The notes: generated by a model from the letters alone, not told the origin. Positions 12,814 through 26,693 are shown, counted from the stretch's first letter. The stretch: 64,000 nucleotides of DNA from Leucaena leucocephala (GCA_037074615.1 CM073542.1:22887568-22951567), one strand, 5' to 3'. Program-made: numbers and translations.

Positions 12814-15800
12814 TCAACTTCCTTTTCCTTGCTGAATTTGCTGAAGAAGAACTGCGGCCAACTGTAACGTCGCTTGTAGACGCTTCTGTGGATCTGCTTC
12901 TGTATCTTGCTGTAAGTTACTACCGGTTAGCAGTTGCTGATTTCCGTTGGCCGCTCTCTGTGTCTCTCTTTCAACCATCTGTGATCCGTGAGGCGCGTTT
13001 GACATCTGCTGTTGCTTTTGAAGTTGTATGACTCGTTCATACTGAGATGTTGCAAGTTCAGGATTCATGGAGTTATTTTGAATCGCGTATTTTTGGGATG
13101 GTCTCGAGGAAGTGTCAGACCCGTTAACTCTATGAGTTTGCCTCGGATCATCTGACATGGATACACTCAGAGCGCTTCCTGATTGCCTCTGCTGCTCGAG
13201 AAGAGACGCTGCAAGTTGTGAGAGCTGCTCTTGTTGCAGGGATCCCCCAGGCAGAGATATAGAATCCAGTGGCTTCTGAATACTAAGCTGATGATCCTGA
13301 GTAAGAGGTTCAACAGCACCATTTGATAGTTGTAATGGTAAATTTCTATTGGAGATCAGGGTCTGAAGATTGTTAGCAGACCAATTTGGCCCAGATGTAT
13401 GGTTCTGCTGTTGAACTGGATAATCGTGTCCCCTTCTTCCATCATGAGAACCAGATGGGCCACCTGTGGCATGAGCTGAACCAGAAACTGCAGTAGACAG
13501 GGACGATGGCAAGGATGTAAATGGTGGGGGACTACTATCTGATGACATCCGTGGCATTCGATACAATGTATCGGCATGATATGATGACAACCTTCCATCT
13601 TTTGCTTCATTTTGATTGTGCATGTACCCTTGAGTTGAACCAGGGTGCTCCAACCTTAGAACCACACCAGATATGCTCAACTTTCCAGGTACTTTCAATA
13701 CTTTCTCCGAGAAATCTGATGGAGGTACAAGGAACAAGGTATTCCTGTCATCTATCTTAGCAACCGCAGCCCTGCCCTTTTCCTCCAGGTAATGCATGAA
13801 TTCATTGTAGTATTCGATGTCAACATCGCTTTCAGGCACAAAGAAAACAACCCAAGCACCAGCCGCTTGGTAATAATGCTCTGAAAGCATGTCTAGACCA
13901 GTCCTCGCTGTGCAATCCAAGAATTCAGGTCTGAAATTATGGAATTGAGATTAAAACCCAGCTCAGAACAATGAAGGGTGAAATAGACCGTGAGTGAAGC
14001 TATATATATATGACTTTTGGAAACAAGTTACAACAGCATTCAGATAATCAATGAAATTAAAGATGGTAAGTAATCCTTCTTCTTTTTCCATAAAACGTGA
14101 GAAAAAGACACTGAATATGTTGAGACAACTTCAAACATCCAATCCAACAGATGAGTTCATTCAAACTCAATAAATGTTTATCAAAGCACAGTTAAGTTAT
14201 TCATGAAATCAAACCCGCAACTACGATTTCTTTTTCTCTTTTTCCACCGTAAATATGACATATTTAACTCAACCAATATCCATTTTCAATTACACAGAAC
14301 CTAATTCTAGCTTCCTCCCACTTCGTAGAAGCAACCATGTGGACAAAGCCACCGTTAAAAAAAAGGATTCTCCTAACTGCCATATAACCAAAACATCTGA
14401 GCGATGCAAAAGTTAAACACAATGGGCTTCTATAAAAAAATCTCTTTGGAGTATACCCTTACTTGCTATACTCTTTGGAGTAAACCCTAAACCCTAGAAC
14501 CAATACAAACCTTATTTTATTGGAAATTATCAATCCACTGAAAACTTGTAAAGCCTTCCTTTATCAACTTCCATCTCCCTGGAGTGTTGGTGAATTTTCA
14601 TTAGTGGGGGGAAAACAACAAAAGGAGATCTTAATCATATAAATTTTGAAGTTGACAAAAAAGATCCTAATCTAGAAAAGTACATTTTAGTGTCAATTTG
14701 ATCGGCCTATATTGTGATGAGGAATCGCATACAATCAATGTCATTCATAACAAGACAGGTGTGATGACAAGGGCATACCCAACATCAAAAGTTAGAGATA
14801 AGTTATTGATGTGATGACAAGGCATACCCAACATAAGACATTCTACTTACAACATGATATCCAGAACTTTTCCCACAGGGAAGCAGCGAGCACGACAAAC
14901 AGGTGTTCCACCTTTGGCAATGGTTCCTTCCCATTTCCACTCTGTTAAAGATGAGTTGCTAGGTTCAGGTGTGAGTCTTCTCTTCTCAATAGGATACGAT
15001 TGCAGAGCACTGAGACCCACGTGGAAATTATCACTAGGCTTCAAGCGCTCACTCCTATCTGACCGAGCAAAAGGGGAATTTGGTCTGGGATCAGAAGTTT
15101 GTCTATGCACAACAGGTCCAGCATCAATTCTTTTATCAAGGACCTCATGTTGGGGAAAATCAGTCAATAACCTGGGGAGGGTACGTCTCTGCCTTTCTAA
15201 ATCTGAAAGAGGATACTCCGGAAGCTCCTTTTCAGGAGGAAGAGATCCAGTCTTCAGTTTTTTAGTGTCATGATAATATAAATCATCTGGAAAGTCCCGT
15301 GGATCTTCAAATAATGCATGTTTTTGAGCATATCTCTGAGGAAAAGTACCTAGATGAGCTTGTCTATCTCTAGAAGGGCTTATTGAGTGTTCAAAACTGT
15401 CTTGTAGTACTCCAAGTGGTGGCAACTTTTCACCAACTCTCCTTTGTTCATATGAACTGACTCCACTAGACCGTGAAGAACCCCTTCTATCTAAATCATA
15501 AGTATCAGAATCTGCCAAGTCCCATCTTGGGAATATATTAGGGGAGCTAGCTCTACGGTCTCCACTGAAGCCTGCAATACTCCTATCTTGTCTCAAGTTC
15601 TCAGTCGATCCATGACGACCGCTTGATGAGTAAAATGGGGAGGAAGGGGTATTAATTGAAAACCTCCCACTGCTTGATGAACCAGCTTCACTCTTTGCAA
15701 AACAAATATGTACACGTGGATTTCCAAATAACTTTCCCTGCAAAGAATCTCTTGCTCTGCGTGCTGATGTTAGACTCCTAAAACGAACGAAAGCATAACT

Positions 15801-18800
15801 ACGACCCGGAAATGTTGTAATCTTCTCAATCTCACCAAATGGAGAAAAAGCCCTTCTCAAAGCTAGCTCATCCACATTCAATTGAGATGGAAATCCTATC
15901 CACAATACCTCACTGGGTTCAGGGTTTTTATCAGTCAGCTTGGATTTGTCGGAATATGGAGGCTCAGGACTACCATGGCGTCCTCTAAACTCTCTTTGAG
16001 TGAAAGGAGATCCTCTTCTCCCTGAGCTTCTTTCATCCCAAGAGTAGTCTTCATCACGTGTTAGTGACGATGGCTTATCCTGTATTTAGAAACATCCTGA
16101 ATGTGAAATTCCAAAAATTTTCAAACACTCATAATTCAGTACATTTAAAAAGGATAAATTCATGAATTCCAAAATCAGCCCACATCACAAAATGACAATT
16201 ATGAAAGAAGGCAAACATCCAGCATAACTTGGACAATTAAGAATTGATCATGTCATTTTTTTGGCGCACACAACTTATCTCACACAAAGCATGCAATGTT
16301 AATAGTGATGGCACTATATATTATGCCAGCACATCAGTGACAAAACTAAAGTTTTCATGTCAAGAGGATGAACCTCACAACTTAAGAATATATATATGTG
16401 TGTATGTGAATTGAAAGTTGACAGCCAACTAGATTTGGCATCATAGTTAACAAGCCAAGGACCCTTTGCCTTAAAGAGATCAGAAAACCAACAAACAATT
16501 TCACAACTTTATATAAAACCATAAGACCAAAAGAGAGGAAAACAAAAAAATCTCTTTTATGGATAAGGATCATCAGTATTCAATACCCTCAAAAAGGGTC
16601 CGCTTACTTGTGATTAAGGTATATTCCAGCTGTACTACCAGCTGGATTGTGAGTTTTACATTGGTGTCATACTTTTTATACATGCTGCAAACTCTATAAA
16701 TAGTTTTCTAAAATCATATTTTTGTCAGTATTATCATTGATACATGTTATCAAAGCTAAAGTTTCCTTTTGATAAAGTTTCCTCTCTAAAGTAAACTTAG
16801 CTTTACTGCTTTACATGGTATAAAAGCTTTAATGACAAAATGTTTAAAAGTTCAATCCATGGCAGGCCACATTTCCTTAATTGTTTATCTACATTATCAA
16901 CCAAAAGAATCTTCATTTGAGAGGACAGGCACATTAGTCACAAGACAATCAATTGTGGCCCGTAGCTTAAGCAGACGATTACAGGAGATAAGATATCCTC
17001 TTAAAACAACCATAAAGGGTGCCAAAAACTAAAGATAAAACAGCTAAGAATCCCAATTAAAAATATTTTCATATTTAATATAATAGAGCATATACTTAGG
17101 AGAAAACCCAGCAATTCCAAATCTTAATAAGGGAAGGTGACTAATTCTTGAAAATATTGGGAGTTAACTCAATTTGGCAGTAGTTTTGTGGCTTAACCAA
17201 ATCTGACTCTAAATATAGCATTTTATTTTGTTACCAGTGTGGCTAGTTAATTTTTTTGTGACCAAGACAATAATTCAATAATATGCCAGTCATATTCCAA
17301 GAGAACTCCTGCAAAGGATGAAGGCATGGTTGGTTATTATATGCACATTGGGCTGGAATTTATATGAACAAGATGTCCACTGCTAGTAATTGACTTGTAT
17401 TCCAGGTAATTTTTGTATCAAGTAACTCTAAAAACACAAGGTCGAATGTTGTTGTGATATTAAATGCTAATGCAGAACAAAGCCCTGTAGCTGATACTAA
17501 ATGTTACATAACATTGAATAAGTCTATCTCAGAGTTTTAGACATTCAAAATCTACAATTAATTTGGACAGAGATTGAGTGGAAATATGCTACTAATATAA
17601 TTGCTGAAGTATGGGAGGTTGTCAGGTTATTTTGAATTACAAAGTTGCAAGTTCAGGAAGGTCAAAGTTTAAGGGATCTATGACTTCTGAACCAAATTGA
17701 AAATAAGGACACTGCTAGGATGAACCCTATTGCATGGTTAAGATCACCATATATAAATTGCCAATATTCAATGACAAGAAAAAAGTCTATTGCAGACATA
17801 AAGATTCCGCAAATTAAGTTTATTAATGTGAATACTTAAAAGTCTATCATGCTTACTGCTTCAAAAAGAAACAGCAAAGTGTTGTCAATGGTGGCAACCA
17901 TGGTGGTTTTGAAGCTCCCAAGCTCATAGGAATAGCACAACAGTCTCAACATGGTGGCTGCTATAGCTGTGGCAGCCATCAATTTATGGCAGGTGCCACA
18001 ATAAAATGGTAAGCAGAGGAGATTTATTATATTTGTCGTCAGCCTGAGTGTTCCATCGAAGGATTCTCAGGCCTTAAATCTGAACAAAACCTGGTTGGAA
18101 CCCTCTTTCATGTTACTAGGGAGCTCCTTTAGCCTCTAACTCAATTTTGTTTCCTTCATCATTATATGAATCTCTGCTGAAACCTCTCGCATTGTCTATG
18201 TCCTCTCTAAATAACGTTAATGATAGCTACAGCCTTTGAATGAAGAATAAGATAGGAGGATGAGGATGAGGATCCCAACTTTTCATGTCATCACTGTTCT
18301 CCACGACTCCACTACCTCTTAAATCACTTTGTTATGTTTGTATTATTATTTTTTCATTTTGAAAATGTTCTTCTAATCCGGTTGCCTCAATACAACACCT
18401 GGCAACCATCTGTCATAGCACCATGGCAATTTGTACGCATTTATCCACACACAATTAACCACAATCACTGCAAATCCTGGAACTTTGCATCAAGCAATCA
18501 AGGTCCAGACTGCTCACGTTTGTGGATGTTTATCACTCATGAGAATACTTTTTCTTTAACCTCTGGTAACCCATATACCAATATCAGGTTCTGGGAGAAT
18601 CTTTAGTTGGACAAAATTTTCTTTTCACAAGTATCTGTGTCTAAGGCTTCTATAGTTCATATCAATTCATCCATAATTTCTACAATTTGAAAGATTCCAT
18701 TTGGATGGCAATACTTAACATTCCTATTATACCCTGCCGTGACATGGCTCAAAAGTGCTTCAAAATAATTAAGTGTGCTGTGGTACAATTCATGGTGCTT

Positions 18801-21375
18801 GTCTGATAATCAGAATTGACAGCAGGCTTTGATGGCAGTGAATTGAATTGTATATGAAAATCTCAACATGTAGAAAATGCTTCACAAGGTCTTATAAGTG
18901 GACATCGTATGGATAACAGTTGGTTAAATATTTGACCGTGAATCGTCAGGGTGCCCCATGTATACCATAGAGGGCCAGAAATAATTAAAACTGAACACTA
19001 TATTATGTGGCACAATGAACTTGCTGTGGGTCTCAAGTTATAATCAAGCATCACGGACATGATCTCAGCAAAACACACTCCATATTTCCCCAACTTCTTA
19101 CAGAGATATTAAGGAATGAAAGTATTTTCAAAATATTTGCAATATCCGTGCAATGGAACCAAGCTGTGAGATTTTGAATGTGTCTTTCATCTCTAGTAGC
19201 ATTCTCATTTGCATTTCTTTTCACATATTTGACCAATAGCTTCTACTAACAGAAACATTTGACAAGGTTATGGATTGAACTGATGTGCATATGTAACTTG
19301 TTAAAATCCTTAAAAATTGTTCAGCTGCTTCAAAACCAGTCAACTATATCTCCCCAACCGTGCTAAAATGCTTTAATACAAAACCATTTTAGCTCACTTT
19401 CAAATGCTATGCACTGTAACTAAAGGATTTGAATTTCTAATAAAGAATAAATAATCTGCCAACCTTGAGAGAATCTGCATGCTCTCATTATTCATCCCTT
19501 AGAAATACATTATTTTATTGGGGATAAAAGTGCGAAATGAATCCAGAGTTGGTCATCAGAGGAGTTAAATTCATGGTCATTGATCGTTGATTGGATACAT
19601 ATTATCATTATAATACGTCGCTAGCTTATAGTCCAAGTACTTGGAGCTGTTGCCTGAAGTTGAATTGCCAAGGACATAAAAGACCTAGCTCCTTTTGTGA
19701 AGTTTCTTTCCTCATTTTTTTCAAGAAATTCTTTCCCCGTTAGCTACAGTCTATGAACCTACATAAGCTACCAATTGTCTAGTATAAGAAGGTCAATGAA
19801 AAGTACAAAGAAATTATCAGAGCATCCTGTTTAATTGAAAGTCTTATAATCTGGGATAGTGCTTCATTTGCATGATGGTAATCTTAGACCTTGTTAGATT
19901 TATGAAAGCCAGTACGTTGAGAGGAAAAGTTTAATCAGGGCATAATTATATTCACCTTATACAAGCATGTTCTTCAGGTCGAAGAATAAGATGTTATTAC
20001 ATATTATATAATTGTCTAAGATGGCCTCTGGCCGCCAATAGGGGCAAAAGGATACTGTTATAATTTTTCATTTTCTTTTAATGGATTTGGCATGAGAAAT
20101 CATAGAGTTCAAAATCTCATCACATCTGTGTCTCCCCAGAACGAAAACATTAATTATCACAAGGACAGCTGACACAGTTTCTGGCCCTAGAGTTTGCCAT
20201 TTAAGAAATCAGTTTAGAACTAGAGATAGGTAGTGAGCAGCTCATGCTGTATACATCCATATAATGATAGTAACTTTATTCTTCTGGAGAACCGTTGTTT
20301 GGAGTGAACCATTTATTGAATGGAAAGCAGCAATTTTTTCTGCATCTTTTCTGTCATGTGCATGTTTTGAAGCACTTAAATTTGATGGTCTATTATACAT
20401 CACAAGTAGTAAGTTGGATGCCTAAGTTTGTCTTACAAGTTTTTTCCGATTTAAATTAATCATATTTTGGCCTTGAATATATGATTTATTTTAACTGCTG
20501 GAGAATGTACATATGCGCATAAAAAAGCATCTGAAAAAGTATCAGACAGAAAAAGGTGGGCAGGACTGACCGCCTTCGCAAATTCAACTCTAAGCGGGTT
20601 GCCTGCAACAGGAAAACCTTGGAGTTCGTTCAAAGCATCAATAGCATCTTCATCCCTTTTGAAATTGATGAAAGCATAGCTACGACCAGGCTGGAATGCA
20701 ACACTTTCAAGTGGTCCAAATTGTAGAAAATGACGAGCAAGTTCATTCTCTGTTAAACTGTGTGCTAGATTCCCAACCCAAATGTGCCTGGAAGAGGGGT
20801 TGTTACTGTTGCTACGCCCACTGTTGACTTTATCTTCAAATCTAGAAGGGTAATCCCTTCTAAACCGGTCCCTTCCGCCACTTCGATTTAACTATAGCCA
20901 AAACAACAGAAAACACCCAGTCTCAAATATAGCATATTTGGGTTTTCTCTCTATGATCTTTAACAAAAGTATAACACGTATCGGCATTAAATGGTAAATG
21001 GCCATAGTTAATCTCACAAACCATGATAGAGTAAGAACCAGGAATGCCCAATGGGATAGATTGGTAGTGTTCCAAGTAAGAAACGAAGAAAAACAAGAAG
21101 CAACATAGGGAGTGGTAACCGAAGGATATAAGAGTACCGATGAAACTGACCATAGTTGAGTGAAGAGGGTGAGTTGTGCGCCAACTTCAACACCAAATTC
21201 GATTACTTCAGCCTGCCAACTCAGACATAAACAAGAATAAATTGATAGTTTCAATTCTTCGATTCGGAGACTATGGATCTCTGGAAGAGATGTTATCAGC
21301 CCTGGGTACACTGCCTACCTCGAGCGCGGTATAGCGTCCAGGGCATTTTAGGGCTTCGAGGGAGTTAATGTTCAT
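12814..21375 (-). CDS. FPA-like RNA-binding protein with two RRMs and a SPOC domain
   Basis: Exons: 21375-21319, 20891-20571, 16079-14851, 13930-12814; they join to 907 aa. RRM1 lies at about residues 54-126 (RNP2 IWVGNL at 56, RNP1 GRSYAFINF at 88). RRM2 lies at about 185-255 (LWIGF, then GRSYAFVRF). Ser/Arg/Asp-rich linkers follow. A SPOC domain at about 515-635 spans the last intron (GTIAKGGTPVCRARC, then DCTARTGLDML and FLVPPSDFSEKVL). The C-terminal tail is Gln-rich. The architecture is that of the FPA/Spen family, nuclear proteins that control RNA 3' processing. Arabidopsis FPA has three RRMs, whereas only two are seen here, so it may be the FPA-like type (At4g12640 from memory) rather than FPA itself. 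The 19-residue first exon is the weakest part and could be replaced by another start. Confidence 0.88.
14482..14497 (+). promoter_or_regulatory. Telobox-type motif (AAACCCTAAACCCTAG)
   Basis: Two joined plant telomere-like units occur in the last intron of the FPA-like gene. Short teloboxes are common near plant promoters and introns of growth-related genes and are bound by Myb proteins of the TRB/TRF type. Function at this intronic site is unproven. Confidence 0.4.
14757..14835. repeat. Direct repeat beside a splice donor
   Basis: GTGATGACAAGGGCATACCC (about 14760) recurs as GTGATGACAAGGCATACCC (about 14811), each followed by AACAT. The second copy ends about 15 bases from the donor of the exon 16079-14851 in the FPA-like gene. 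Confidence 0.75.
16080..20570. other. Long 4.5 kb intron of the FPA-like gene
   Basis: This is the intron between the RRM1 exon and the RRM2 exon. It is AT-rich, with only short accidental open frames (for example 18334-18606). No transposon termini, conserved protein segments or RNA genes were recognised. A small (AT)n/(GT)n patch lies at 16386-16410. Confidence 0.5.
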
Positions 21376-22572
21376 CGGCTTCGCCTGAAGCGGCTAGGGA
21401 TAAGCTTTCCCCTTTTTATGGTGGGGATGATAAGCTAATATAAGGCTAAGATACGCTTAGTGGTAGTATTTAGTATTTACTATACTTTCAATTTAGGGAA
21501 AATTAATATCGGTCCCATAACTTAAACGAGTTTTGAATTTGACTCCCAAAAAATTTAATTTTTTTAAATCACTTTTAATAATAATTTACTATGTTAAATA
21601 TGTTAATCCTTATAGTTTTAAGTTGAAAGTTTGTTGTCTAAAAAGTTTTATTAAGGGAAGTGAAACTTATAAGTTTTATAAATATGGTCTCTTATAAAAA
21701 GGTATAATATTGATATTTTCTTTAAGGTCCCTACATTATAAATTAAGGCATCGAAACGAAATTTTGTATAAAATTAAACCACTAAAGGTGTATTTTTGCA
21801 AAAAGAAAAAGAAAAAAGAGATGACATTTCCATAAAATAGCTCCTCCTTTGGACCTATCTGACCGATGATGATCAAGCAATTGACATGCTGGCAAGGGAG
21901 GGGATTCATTTCCCTACATATATACATACTTGAATTCAAACTCCATAGCATCACATCCACCAATAACCAAAAAACCAAAAAAATAAGAGAAACCATGTGT
22001 ATATATTCACAAAAAAGGGCAAAGCAGAAACCTGAAGCGCGTTCAAGTTTTGAGAACGAGGCGAGTGTCATCTCTTCTATACATCGCCAGATGACGGGAA
22101 ATCGTACATAAGTAGCGATGAGAACAAAATCTCCTGGTGGAGGCAGGGCTAAGACTTCTAAAAATCCTTCCCACCCTACCGTAAGGGCAATTTCTCGAGT
22201 GAGCCAGGTTCTGTTTCTGATTCTCATGATTTTGGGAATTTTAAGTTCTTAATGCGTGCTTGGAAACCGCTTTTTCAACTCTATTTCGGTTCTGGTTGGC
22301 CACTGAGAAAAACATTTTGAGTGAAAATGCTGCTGAGCTTTTTGCTTCATGGGTTAGGTGTCTCTGACATAGGCTTGCGTGAGTCCGGTAATGTAATTTT
22401 GTTTATTATCTTTCCTTACCTTCATTTACTGTTTGTTATAATTCCTATTTTTGCTACTCACACATGTATTCTCACACGTATCAATTTTTACGCCCTTCGT
22501 CTTCATTGTTGAAGGAGTTTGAGATTTTGGGAAATCTGTTCCCATGATAGAGTTTGAATAATTTATTTTCAA
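21376..22572. other. Divergent spacer between the FPA-like gene and PHD copy 1
   Basis: The FPA-like gene (minus) and PHD/Myb copy 1 (plus) are transcribed away from each other. Bases 21480-21780 are AT-rich. Bases 22190-22330 resemble 30830-30960 upstream of PHD copy 2, sharing a CAGGTTCT element and a GCTGAGAAAA / TTTTGAGTG run, and are probably 5' UTR. A 5' UTR intron may lie between about 22390 and 22560, because that stretch is missing upstream of copy 2. Confidence 0.45.
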
Positions 22573-24203
22573 ATGACTCATTTCTTAAATTTGTTGAAAT
22601 TGATGAAGGATGAAGATGATGCAGCTTTGCCTAAAACATCCAATGAGAGTAATCATGATCTGCTAGATGTTAGAGAGGTGGGTTCAAAAGACAATGTGGA
22701 TAATATTATTGATGAGGGCTCTAATAGAATCCTTCATGAGAGTTTAGGTCATGACAACATTTGTATAGATGTTGTGGATAGAAAGATTTGCATCCGTTGC
22801 AATGAAGGTGGAGAAATATTAGTTTGCAGTGAAAGTGGTTGTCCTGTTACTGTCCATGCAAAATGTATCAGCTGCGAACCTAAATTTAATGATATGGGAA
22901 ACTATTACTGCCCTTATTGCTGGTTTAAACGAACCCTGGCAGAGGTCCAAGTATTGAGGAATAAGGCCTTAACAGCGAAGAAACACTTGTCAGACTTTTT
23001 AGATAACAATGCAATAATGAGCAATAAATTGGCCCACAAGGAAGCAAAAAGAAAAGATTCCAACGAGTTATCCCTTGCGGGAAATGGGAACTGCATAGAT
23101 AATAGGAGTAGACAAGGAAATGGCAGTGCGGGCACACAGCCCTTGCAGAGAGTGGAAGATCAACAAAAAGAAATGGAAGGAGTGACGGCTGGTGCTGATC
23201 AACATGAAGTAGCAATTGAAGATGACACTCACGCAAATGCTCACGTAGCCAATCCTGGTGATTCTATGCGTTATGGGGAAGAAAAGACACCAGAGCATAC
23301 GGATCTGATTGATAAATCTATGACCAGGGAGAAAGTTGACGTTCATAAAATTTCAGAAGCAAATAAAACCACATATGTTGAAGGAAAAGGGGGGATTGAA
23401 CCAGAGCATCCAAGATATAGTGATAAAAACGTCCATGAAGAGATTCCTCAGGATGAAGAGGAAGCATCTCCTTCAAGTTCATGCCATTTGGGAAAACACA
23501 AAGATGGACTCTCACCTGATATTGCATTTGTCAAAGGGACACGAGGAAGTGTTGCAGTGCCTGTAGATAATAAGGATACAAGGCAAGACAGAGAGAAGTT
23601 GCTCCAGAATGAATTAAGGAGGCCTTCAGTGGGTACTTCTTCTGTCAGTGAAACTAATAATTCAGGTTCTGAAGCTTTCTTGGTGAAGAAAAGACGTATC
23701 AAACATATGGCACAGAGAAATCCTCAGAGAGTTAAGAACGCTGAGGGTGAAAATGATTGTCACGAAGATGATGAAGTTACCAGTTCTGAAACTTGGAGAC
23801 AGGCCCTGAAATCTTCTAAGCAAGGGTGAGTATTTCATTTCTGTTTATATGCCTGCATGTGTTTATGCTTGTTCATATGATTTTTCATAGAATATTGTTT
23901 GAAAATTTAAATGGAATTATCTAATGTTAAGGTATTTACTACTTGTATAGTATTGGCTTGCTCTCACTTTTCAAAAAGTAGCTAAAGAGTTTATTTATAG
24001 CTTTCAGTCACAGCAAAAAGCTTACTTTACCAACTAGGAAGCGGAGGAGATTACACTGGACAACTGAAGAAGAAAATAAACTCAAGGTATGGGTTTCATG
24101 AACACATTCTACATTTCTGGAACTGAATGAATTATGGATAATGCATTGACATAATTCGTTTGATTTTCTAGTTGTGAAATGGGTTCAGATTGCAGACCTC
24201 TTA

Positions 24204-24239
<36 letters not shown>

Positions 24240-25173
24240 GTAATAATAAAATACTTGTTCCTGCGTTTGAGCTTTCACTGTGTTTGAACATCTCTTAACC
24301 CCCGGTGTAAAAACAAAAAAAAATCATGTCTATCTCTAACTCAGCAAGTGGGTCAGGTGCAGACAATCGGGGGACTTTAAATAGGAACGATGTAATATTT
24401 GATAGATCCAATTGTTTCCCATTGATTAAACAAGAGCTTGATATGGTGGGACTCATTCTCATTTAATGACAGGCAATTGACAGCATGGACAAGTTGCATA
24501 TTGATGAATTCCATGCTAATTACTTTTACAAGACTTAGAATTGAAACAAGAATGAATAAAGCATAATGATTATGCCCTTGCAACAACCCTGGATAAATCT
24601 TTTACTTATGCCATTCACGAATTTATCTTAATGGCGTGAGTTCAACATTCAGACACTCATATGACTGCTTAACTTAAGTAATCAATCCAGTTTTATGCTT
24701 CTACTTCCTAACTTACTTGAATAGTTGAAGGATTTGTATTTTATGGCTCTCAAATTCTGATGTTCCTAAGCAGAACAAGATCTGTGCTATTTTGACTCAT
24801 CCTGTGTATCTAAGTGTTTTTGTTCAGATTTAAGCTATATATATTAAAAAACTGTTCCGAACCTTAGTGTGTTGAAACAAAGATTATCAGACCAATCAAT
24901 AATAACACAAAAGGGGAAAAGAGGTAATTGTGTTTTTTATTCATGAAAATCATGTTGTAATTACCCTTGTTTTCCCTGAATCCATAGCATATTTTGGTTC
25001 ATACATTGCAGGAAGGAGTTCTAAGATTCTCAAAGGAAAACCGGAATATCCCTTGGAGGAAAATTTTAGAATTGGGTTCTGATGTATTTGATGATACACG
25101 CACCCCAATTGATCTTAAGGATAAATGGAGGACCATGACAGCTGGGGCAGGTAAATTACTGTATGTAGTTTAA
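22573..25173 (+). CDS. PHD-finger protein with C-terminal telobox-type Myb (copy 1)
   Basis: Exons 22573-23825, 24008-24086 and 25012-25173 join to about 497 aa. The PHD zinc finger lies at about residues 72-118, opening CIRCNEGGEILVC and continuing with HAKC and YYCPYC; the Cys/His ligands look complete. A long charged linker follows. The C-terminal Myb/SANT segment is split by two introns (RLHWTTEEENKL, then GVLRFSKENRNIPWRKIL) and ends in TPIDLKDKWRT. This is close to the VDLKDKWRN/T telobox signature of plant telomeric-repeat binding Myb proteins. A nuclear role reading histone tails and binding telobox DNA is inferred. The stop directly follows what could also be a donor (GCAG|GTAAAT), so a longer isoform with an exon near 25788 is possible. 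The paralogue lies at 31008. Confidence 0.8.
24206..24236. repeat. (AT)n microsatellite in intron 2 of PHD copy 1
   Basis: About 15 AT units lie within the second intron of PHD copy 1. Confidence 0.95.
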
Positions 25174-26312
25174 TTGATGCTTTATTTTCACAAGCAAATG
25201 AATACGTAGCCTTTATGGTGGCTTCCAGGGGTATCATAACCACCTAAATTCAAAGTCCATGCATTAAACTTATTTTGTTTTAAGTTGAAAAATGAGATGA
25301 GTGTATTTGCCGAGGCTCAGCTTTGCTCAACCTGAGTGAGTCATTTCATTATATATGGGAGAACAGCTTACAAAAAGAGTAAACGACAAATAATAAGTGG
25401 CTAGTAATGCTTAGTCAATTCATTATTATTTTTTTAACTTTGAATGTCAAACAAGATTTCTACTTGTTGAGTTTACAAGTTGTGCCTGTTGAAGTGTATA
25501 ACTCAGCTCATGCAAATATTCAACGAAGGCGATGTACCCTTGTCAGCTGTGGATTCAATAAATTGGAACATATTTATTCAATTCAAACATGGAAAATGCA
25601 AAAAATGGACATGCAAATCAGTTATAGCTTGACGGTGAATCAGCGATTCATGAAATTCTCATTTTTTTCACATTATTATCTTCTCCACTTAGTACAATAA
25701 GGCTTATTATTGTCCCACATGATTTATCTTATCGGTTTACCATGCTTATCCTGACTGACGATGACCAATTGACTGCCTCTGTAAACAGGATTATAGCAAC
25801 TTCAGTACAAGTGGCATGCCTAATCTTTTTGGAGCCTTTGATTTCTTCAGTGTCCATGGAAAGCAAGGCGTTTCTCTCTGTCATGTTTTGTCAGTTTTGA
25901 GGACTTTGTTTCTCATTTCGTTTACTTCCTGTAGCATGCAGAGGGAATACATACCTTCTAGGCTCTAAACCAAAAACCCTTGGAGATAGCTCTCTCTCTC
26001 AGATGGGATTTAAGGTTTCCCACTAATATGAAACATGTTTTAGAATGTGATCATGAGTGAGACATTAAAACAAATAGTTTGACGTACTGCGTACAACTGG
26101 ACCGTTTACAAATCATCAACATATAGTTCTGTTTTCAAGTATTGTGGCAAAAGATATATGTCTAATTCTTTATTCTAATTTTGATTTTTATAATTCATCA
26201 ATATTTGTGGGCTGCACGTGTGCTCACATATATGATATATATATATATATATATATATAACAAAATGTATTATATATAAGTCGATAATAATATAATTCAA
26301 TTATCAAATTTC
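25174..26312. other. 3' flank of PHD copy 1
   Basis: No gene is recognised. A splice-acceptor-like GTAAACAG|GATTATAGC near 25788 could start a 3' exon or UTR of PHD copy 1. An (AT)n run lies at about 26235-26259. Confidence 0.35.
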
Positions 26313-26693
26313 GCCTATATGGAAAACATGACTAGTTGTTTAGTCCATGTTATTAACGTTTTGTTTACAGAACTAATTGTATATATAGCGGAATATATTA
26401 ATAGAAATACAATAACAAGTATTAAATTTTTATCTATTTCTGAAAGGATTATTAAAAGATAAGAAAACAATAGCTATTTCTATATATATATATATAAATT
26501 TATAGTTATTAAAATCATAAAAATGTGACTTATTTACTGTCAAGCCGGCAGCTACTTATTGATTTATATCTATCTACATATATATTATTGGTAATTTTGT
26601 TTTGTTTAAAAATATTTAGTTTTAATTCTGTCAATAAATTCATCCTACTCCACGGGAGAGGTTGGTATTCTCAAAACCTGGGACGATTTGAGA
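26313..26693 (+). repeat. Duplicated upstream block, copy A (ahead of the KIN17 pseudogene)
   Basis: This block matches 30152-30693 over most of its length. Shared pieces include GGAAAACATGACTA, ATTAAAATCATAAAAATGTG and GGTATTCTCAAAACCTG. Copy B has an extra AT-rich insertion. The match ends just after the CTCAAAACCTG run in both. Copy A precedes KIN17-derived sequence, while copy B precedes PHD copy 2. Confidence 0.8.

Noticed and set aside
14854..15273. Open plus-strand stretch of 139 codons
   Set aside because: It is antisense to the RRM2/linker exon of the FPA-like gene and has no recognisable domain.
18334..18606. Plus-strand open stretch in the long FPA-like intron
   Set aside because: No conserved segment, no promoter or splice context.
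20892..21311. Minus-strand open stretch of 139 codons
   Set aside because: It lies between the first two exons of the FPA-like gene and has no known motif; its hydrophobic translation looks accidental.
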